From Elusimicrobiota bacterium (lineage in GTDB: Bacteria > Elusimicrobiota > Elusimicrobia > Elusimicrobiales > Elusimicrobiaceae): a stretch of DNA of 10,046 nt. The translations under genes were made by a program, and so were the position numbers. The DNA is taken from contig JAEWSL010000049.1 of assembly GCA_023398295.1 (NCBI GenBank), positions 1-10,046 on the forward strand, read 5' to 3'. Positions 6,446 to 10,046 of this stretch are shown piece after piece; position 1 is the first letter of the stretch, and each line of letters begins with the position of its first letter. Below the pieces are notes generated by a model. The model was not told the origin of the DNA and did not search any database. It saw only the letters and a list, made by a program, of their open reading frames with translations.

Positions 6446-6596
6446 ACGCGGCGCAACCAGTCCGCGTGGCAGAGCAGTAAACAAGCTTCAAGTACCCACG
6501 CGGTCTTTACGTCAGGCAAAAATTTCCTCCAAATCTGAAAAATCGCGACAGCTTATCACAAACGGGCGTTTAACGAACGGCTATGTCAATGGCAAG
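6446..6596 (-). repeat. Repeat module B, right copy (151 bp, inverted)
   Basis: This is the reverse complement of 1558-1708 with 134 of 151 positions identical and no gaps. The CCGCGTGG/CCACGCGG inverted pair is conserved at 6462-6469 and 6496-6503. Together with the left copy it encloses the hit-rpsU-dnaG-rpoD operon between inverted repeats about 4.7 kb apart. Confidence 0.88.
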
Positions 6597-6616
6597 CCCC
6601 CTAACACATACGACCA

Positions 6617-6632
6617 GCGCGTCTTCGCCGCG
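6617..6632 (+). repeat. 16-bp exact repeat GCGCGTCTTCGCCGCG
   Basis: The identical 16-mer occurs at 1533-1548 in the same orientation, although the neighbouring module B is inverted between the two regions. In the left region it lies upstream of B on the plus strand. Here it lies on the outer side of inverted B. It therefore behaves as another shuffled piece of the mosaic. Confidence 0.7.
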
Positions 6633-6666
6633 TGTTTTGCCGTTATCAATTAGAGCCGTCTTTGCG

Positions 6667-6717
6667 CGAGGTCGGCAATTTGGGAAGGCAATGTCCTTCC
6701 CAAATTGCCGACACTCG
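6667..6717. repeat. Perfect 18-bp stem hairpin with 6-base loop
   Basis: GTCGGCAATTTGGGAAGG (6671-6688) and its exact reverse complement (6695-6712) flank the loop CAATGT. CGAG (6667-6670) and CTCG (6714-6717) extend the stem by four pairs past a single bulged A at 6713. No T-run follows on either strand, so it is not an ordinary intrinsic terminator. It lies between inverted module B and the third module C, with no gene next to it. Confidence 0.9.
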
Positions 6718-6746
6718 GAAGCAATCTTCAATTCTTCCGTTGTAGT

Positions 6747-6834
6747 TTCTGTTGTTTAGTTGGAAAAGCGAAGCTTGGCATTTGCATTGCTTAGCTTATC
6801 CCGCATTTGGCACGCGTAAGCGTGCGAGTCAAAA
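6747..6834 (+). repeat. Repeat module C, copy 3, with compensated hairpin
   Basis: This copy runs from TTCTGT (6747) through GCGAAGCTT (6768-6776) to the hairpin GCACGC-GTAA-GCGTGC (6810-6825) and an A-rich end. It is more diverged than the other two copies. The two base changes in the hairpin's left arm are matched by complementary changes in the right arm. It lies about 115 bases upstream of the pilin gene. Confidence 0.78.
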
Positions 6835-6844
6835 AAGAAAGAAC

Positions 6845-6870
6845 TTGACGTGCGTTTTTTTTTATACAAT
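6845..6870 (+). promoter_or_regulatory. Possible promoter of the pilin gene
   Basis: TTGACG (6845-6850, 5/6 match to the -35) is followed 14 bases later by TACAAT (6865-6870, 5/6 match to the -10), across an eight- to nine-base T-run. Both boxes are good but the spacing is two to three bases shorter than usual, so the call is tentative. It would give a leader of roughly 75 bases. Confidence 0.4.
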
Positions 6871-6950
6871 AAAGAAGAATGGCAGACCGCACAAATTAAG
6901 ACAGTCGTGTTTTGTCTTAGTTTATTGCCGTTTGCATTTTTAGAGGGAAT

Positions 6951-7481
6951 ATGAAAGAAAACTTAATTAAGAAAAGTGTTGATAGAAAAGCCCATAGCGG
7001 GTTTACATTGATAGAGATGTTAATTGTCGTCTTAATTATCGGCATACTTGCGGCAATTGCTCTGCCGCAGTATCAAGTTGTGCGCGACAAGGCAAAATTT
7101 GCGACTATTAAAGACGCGGCAAGAGTATTAAAAGAAGCAAACGAAAGGTATTATCTGATGTACCAAAAATATACCGGCGAGATAGACGATTTGGACGTCT
7201 CTTTGCCTTATACTTCCAAAACAAGATACGAATCTTCCGCAACTTATACAAAAATAAGGTTTGACTGGGGCGCCTGTTTTATTCTTCCAATATCCTATAC
7301 ATACTGCACAATCAGCTCCCCCGACGTCGGCTATTTTCTATTTTATGATCGGCAATATCAGGGCAGGAAAGCCTGCTATTCCAAGGTAAACGATGAAAGG
7401 GCTGCGCGGCTTTGCCAAAAGGAAACGGGAAAAACCGAGAGGGAGGGGACAAGCTCCACCTACGATTTCTATTTCTACTAG
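6951..7481 (+). CDS. Type IV pilin-like protein with prepilin N-terminal methylation motif
   Basis: This 176-aa precursor has a basic leader (residues 1-17, KENLIKKSVDRKAHSG), then the prepilin peptidase site SG|FTLIEML. Cleavage follows G17, F18 becomes the methylated first residue, and E22 is the conserved Glu+5. The hydrophobic helix spans about 19-38. An alpha-helical stem follows (DAARVLKEANERYYLMYQKY), then a short globular domain with four cysteines (C109, C119, C142, C155), enough for two disulfides, and an aromatic end (YDFYFY). It is exported and probably forms or decorates a type IV pilus or type II-like pseudopilus. No assembly ATPase, peptidase or other pilus gene is nearby. GAGGG at 6943-6947 supports the ATG, with tight spacing (3 bases). 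Solitary small pilin-like genes of this kind are numerous in Elusimicrobium-type genomes, as I recall. Confidence 0.92.
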   Translation: MKENLIKKSVDRKAHSGFTLIEMLIVVLIIGILAAIALPQYQVVRDKAKFATIKDAARVLKEANERYYLMYQKYTGEIDDLDVSLPYTSKTRYESSATYTKIRFDWGACFILPISYTYCTISSPDVGYFLFYDRQYQGRKACYSKVNDERAARLCQKETGKTEREGTSSTYDFYFY

Positions 7482-7596
7482 TTTTTGCACGTCGCCAGGC
7501 AAGATTTTGCGCCGGTTTTTGCAGGTTTTATCGGCCCTGCGGTTAAACGGCTTTCTTAATATATATTGCAGACTTATTTTTTAGTAAAATATATCT

Positions 7597-7773
7597 ATGT
7601 CAAAAACAGACAAAGCCAAAGCGGGCGCAAACTTAAAGTATTCCGCCAGCGGAACTTATGTTTACGATAAAACAACAGGCAAAGTGATAAAAATTTCAGA
7701 CCAAGTGCCTTCCCTCAAAAAGAAAGAAGGCTGCTGCGGCTGCGACGGCCCGTGCCATTGCCATCATCACTAA
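7597..7773 (+). CDS. Small protein with Cys/His-rich C-terminal tail, unknown function
   Basis: This is a 58-aa open frame, MSKTDKAKAG to a TAA at 7771-7773. The N-terminal 45 residues are lysine-rich, with a YVYDKTTGKVIKISDQVPSL segment that looks like a short beta hairpin. The C-terminus is GCCGCDGPCHCHHH: five cysteines (C46, C47, C49, C53, C55) and four histidines within the last 13 residues. This is a probable metal-binding tail for zinc, copper, nickel or an iron-sulfur cluster. There is no signal peptide or membrane segment. I do not recognise a named family. Coding is supported by the ordered composition and by a 37-base gap to the next gene. No Shine-Dalgarno precedes the ATG. A -10-like TAAAAT (7585-7590) lies six bases upstream, as for hit, so leaderless translation is possible. 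Confidence 0.72.
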   Translation: MSKTDKAKAGANLKYSASGTYVYDKTTGKVIKISDQVPSLKKKEGCCGCDGPCHCHHH

Positions 7774-7810
7774 GCCGCTTAAATTAAAAAAGGAAAATAA
7801 GAAAATTTAT

Positions 7811-8698
7811 ATGACGGAAAATAATCCACAAAACAATCAAAGTCAAATGCAGCCTGCCGTGCAAAATAATCCAAACCGCCGTCCGCAAAGTAAAGGGCGT
7901 TACCGCAGAGCGCAGAACGCAAAGCCCAAGCGGCAGCAAGACGCTCAAAATAAGCCCGCCAAGCCGCGCCGCAATCCGCTTGAGGGCGGTCAGGGCAGAA
8001 GGCCTTTTTATCACCGCAATCCTACGGCGGGCGAGAAGCTTGTTGATAATATCAGCTCCCTGATTTCGCACAGTATAAAGAATTTTGTTTTTTGTATATT
8101 TGTATCCGTTTCACTTTTTTGCGTGGGCGGGTATTTTATGTTTGAGCGGGGGTTTTTGGCGTGGGGATACTCGCTTTGGTTTTTGATTTTGGCGGGCTGT
8201 TTTATTTTTGGCGCGTCGGCCCTTTTTGGTCTTATCTACGGGGTGGCGATGGCCGCTTTATATACCGTGAAAAGCTTTTCGCAAAATATAGGCGCGCTCG
8301 TGCGCGAAACGGTAAACAGAGTCAAAAACTCCATTGAAAGCAAGATAGATAACGTTGAAGGCAGCATTTCAAGAAGCGAGGTTATCGGCGTTATTAAACA
8401 GGCTTTTGAAGAGCTCGTCCAAAATATAAAACGCTACGCGCGCCGCACGGCCGCAGGCGTTTTGGCTGTTGGCATTTTAGGCGGGGCGATATATCTGGCG
8501 AGAAATTTCCTTATAAAAAGCGCTGTTAAAATAAAAAATAAGGCGGAGTTCTTTACTTTACTCTCTGCGCGCACGGCCCTTATCTTAGCGGTAATTCTTA
8601 ACTTGACTTTCTTTGCAAAACTGGGGATATTTATAGGCTATCTTTTGGGTATTATGCTTTTAATGGCGCAGTTTCTGATAGCCTTTACTTTGATGTAA
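7811..8698 (+). CDS. Multi-pass membrane protein with basic, Gln/Asn-rich N-terminal tail, unknown function
   Basis: This 295-aa protein is not from a family I recognise. Residues 1-75 are polar and disordered-looking: N/Q-rich up to about 20, then strongly basic with repeated R/K, Q and P (NRRPQSKGRYRRAQNAKPKR). Hydrophobic segments follow at about 90-111, 117-151 (one long or two short helices, with small residues GASALFGLIYGVAMAA), 213-234, 253-270 and 272-294. Between the second and third groups, residues 152-212 form a charged amphipathic stretch (VRETVNRVKNSIESKID) that is probably helical. A cytoplasmic basic tail binding nucleic acid or lipid head groups is conceivable but only inferred. 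The ATG at 7811 has AAAAAGGA ending 16 bases upstream, farther than ideal. The gene follows the Cys/His-tailed small gene by 37 bases and precedes the TPR gene by 61 bases, so the three may be co-transcribed. Confidence 0.85.
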   Translation: MTENNPQNNQSQMQPAVQNNPNRRPQSKGRYRRAQNAKPKRQQDAQNKPAKPRRNPLEGGQGRRPFYHRNPTAGEKLVDNISSLISHSIKNFVFCIFVSVSLFCVGGYFMFERGFLAWGYSLWFLILAGCFIFGASALFGLIYGVAMAALYTVKSFSQNIGALVRETVNRVKNSIESKIDNVEGSISRSEVIGVIKQAFEELVQNIKRYARRTAAGVLAVGILGGAIYLARNFLIKSAVKIKNKAEFFTLLSARTALILAVILNLTFFAKLGIFIGYLLGIMLLMAQFLIAFTLM

Positions 8699-8702
8699 GC
8701 CT

Positions 8703-8732
8703 GCCGCAGCGCGCTGCGGCGCGGCGTACGCC
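8703..8732. repeat. Two adjacent GC-rich palindromes
   Basis: GCCGCAGCGCGCTGCGGC (8703-8720) is a perfect 18-bp palindrome. Two bases later, GGCGTACGCC (8723-8732) is a perfect 10-bp palindrome. Both lie in the 61-base spacer between the membrane-protein stop and the TPR gene. No T-run follows, so they are not standard terminators. They could be a REP-like extragenic element, a protein-binding site or an mRNA stability hairpin. Confidence 0.65.
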
Positions 8733-8759
8733 TGAGGCAAAAAATACGTCGGGGGAGCT

Positions 8760-10046
8760 ATGAAGAAAATAATAAGAAATTCTTTAGTCTTGTTTCTTCT
8801 TTTTCTGCTGAGCGCGTCCCTGCCCGCAGAAGCGTTTTCTTTTTTCAAAAGAAGCGATAAAAAATCTTCCAAGACAAATGCGTCCCAGGACGTCGGCAAA
8901 AGCTCTGCGGGCGCAAAGGCAGTTCCAAGCGCCGGTATCGGCGCAAAGGGCGGCAAAAAATCAAATAATTTCAAGAGTTCCCAAAAAGACAAAAGCGCAA
9001 AAGATAAAGAAAAACCCTTAGAAGACAAAAAAACAAACCCCGCCGAAGCCGCCAAAGAAGCAAAGAAATATTACGCCCAGGCTCTTAAAACGCAGGACTT
9101 AAACGAGCAAATCAAATTATATTCCAAAGCTTTGCAGCTTGCCCCCGCTTTTACGGCGGCCTATCACCGCCGCGCAGATGCGTACAAAGAGCAGGGCCGC
9201 ATAAAAAAAGCCATGGCCGATTATTCCAAAGCCATAGCCCTTTCGCCTAAAGACGCTTTCAAATATTATGCGCGCGCGCTTGCCTATATGCAGCAGCAAA
9301 ATTACGCCTCGGCCGCAGAAGACCTTACAAAAGCCGTTGCCCTTAAGAAAAATTACGACTATTTTTACTATCAGCGCGCGCAGGCTTTTATGGCTTTGGA
9401 AAAATATAAAAGCGCGCTTAAAGATATTGATAAGATAAAAGATAAAGAGGGAGTAAAAAATAATCCCGCGCTTGAAGGCGAACTTATTTTTATGGAGGGC
9501 AAAATACAATTTGCTCTTTACAATTACGACGCCGCGCGCAGGGATTTTGAGCATATTCTGGCCCGTAATCCCGACGATACGCAATCCCTGGTTTATCTTG
9601 GCAGGATAGAGCTTGCCAACGAACGCTATGACGAAGCCGTTTCCTATTTCAGCAAAGCGCTTAACAGAAGCGGCGACGATGAAAACGCGCTTCGCCTGCG
9701 CGCGGCGGCCTATAAGGAAACCAAGCAGTTTGACCAGGCTCTAGAGGATTATACCGCCCTTTTATCCCTAAAAGAGGATTACGCCCATTATAACCGCCGC
9801 GGTCTTGTTTACGAACAGATTGACGACTGGCCCATGGCCGCGCAGGATTACTCAAAGGCCATAGAATTAAATCCAAAGTGGGCCATAGCCTATAACAACA
9901 GGGGATACGCTTATATGAAGATGAAAGAATATAAAAAAGCGTTTAACGATTTTGAAACTTCTCTTAAACTTCTGCCGCTTCGCACGACGTATATCAATCT
10001 GGCCGGCTATTACTGGACGGTTAAGAAAGACAAGAAAGACATGTAC
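8760..10046 (+). CDS. Secreted tetratricopeptide-repeat protein, 3' end outside the window
   Basis: An open frame of 429 codons runs to the window edge without a stop. Residues 1-25 are a Sec signal peptide (MKKIIRN, then an L/F-rich core), with a likely signal peptidase I site at AEA|F. There is no lipobox cysteine. Residues 26-95 are a low-complexity Lys/Ser/Ala linker. From about 98 on there are roughly nine TPR units, for example AAYHRRADAYKEQG (133-146), ADYSKAIALSP (153-163), AVSYFSKAL (293-301), YNRRGLVYEQIDDW (344-357), QDYSKAIELNP (362-372) and YNNRGYAYMKMKEY (378-391). TPR arrays are protein-protein scaffolds; in the periplasm they often serve secretion, pilus or envelope assembly, but no specific partner is visible. 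The ATG at 8760 has GGGGGAG at 8751-8757, very close to the start. Confidence 0.88.
   Translation, partial: MKKIIRNSLVLFLLFLLSASLPAEAFSFFKRSDKKSSKTNASQDVGKSSAGAKAVPSAGIGAKGGKKSNNFKSSQKDKSAKDKEKPLEDKKTNPAEAAKEAKKYYAQALKTQDLNEQIKLYSKALQLAPAFTAAYHRRADAYKEQGRIKKAMADYSKAIALSPKDAFKYYARALAYMQQQNYASAAEDLTKAVALKKNYDYFYYQRAQAFMALEKYKSALKDIDKIKDKEGVKNNPALEGELIFMEGKIQFALYNYDAARRDFEHILARNPDDTQSLVYLGRIELANERYDEAVSYFSKALNRSGDDENALRLRAAAYKETKQFDQALEDYTALLSLKEDYAHYNRRGLVYEQIDDWPMAAQDYSKAIELNPKWAIAYNNRGYAYMKMKEYKKAFNDFETSLKLLPLRTTYINLAGYYWTVKKDKKDMY

Noticed and set aside
6247..6519. Upstream in-frame start at 6519 for the HIT protein
   Set aside because: The extension is translated from repeat modules, and a near-consensus promoter lies inside it, immediately before the ATG at 6246.
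1322..6834. CRISPR array or complete insertion sequence in the repeat regions
   Set aside because: Repeats are not regularly spaced with unique spacers, there are no cas-like genes, and no transposase frame is present.
6752..6943. 63-aa open frame upstream of the pilin gene
   Set aside because: It starts inside module C, crosses the probable pilin promoter and resembles no protein.
7521..7540. GCAGG/CCTGC hairpin after the pilin gene as its terminator
   Set aside because: It has only a 5-bp stem with a 10-base loop and is followed by mixed sequence with no clear T-run.

Overview
The window looks like chromosomal DNA from a Gram-negative bacterium with about mid-40s percent GC. The best guess is the phylum Elusimicrobiota (an Elusimicrobium-like gut lineage). 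This rests on the short pseudopilin-like protein at 6951-7481, of a style I associate with that group, plus a MacB-type exporter, which implies an outer membrane. It is an inference from gene style, not from a search.

Layout. Positions 1-1326 (+) hold the tail of a MacB-type ABC ATPase and its complete permease, overlapping by 4 bases. Positions 1322-1918 carry no believable gene but are packed with inverted and dispersed repeats, sitting between two convergent transcription units. Positions 1919-6246 (-) are an operon read leftward: a HIT/HINT protein, then rpsU (S21), dnaG (primase) and rpoD (primary sigma factor). This is the classic macromolecular-synthesis operon, tying translation, replication priming and transcription initiation together, with a hit gene in front. 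Its apparent promoter (6253-6281) has a near-consensus -10 only 6 bases before the hit ATG and a perfect 7-5-7 palindrome filling the spacer. Positions 6247-6950 are a second gene-free stretch holding rearranged copies of the same repeat modules and a perfect 18-bp stem hairpin. Positions 6951-10046 (+) hold a type IV pilin-like gene, a 58-aa Cys/His-tailed small protein, a multi-pass membrane protein of unknown function, and a secreted TPR protein that runs off the window.

The most unusual signal is the mosaic repeat family in the two large intergenic regions. I recognise three modules. A is about 60-70 bp with a 19-bp identical core. B is 151 bp, with 134/151 identical positions between its two copies. 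C is about 80 bp in three copies and ends in a 6-bp hairpin with two compensatory base-pair changes. The modules occur in different orders and orientations: A+ B+ A- C+ on the left, A+ C- B- then C+ on the right. The outermost A copies on the left form a 60-bp inverted repeat (57/60). The B copies are inverted relative to one another and enclose the whole hit-rpsU-dnaG-rpoD operon. No transposase is present, so a non-autonomous (MITE/REP-like) or structured-RNA element family is the best reading.
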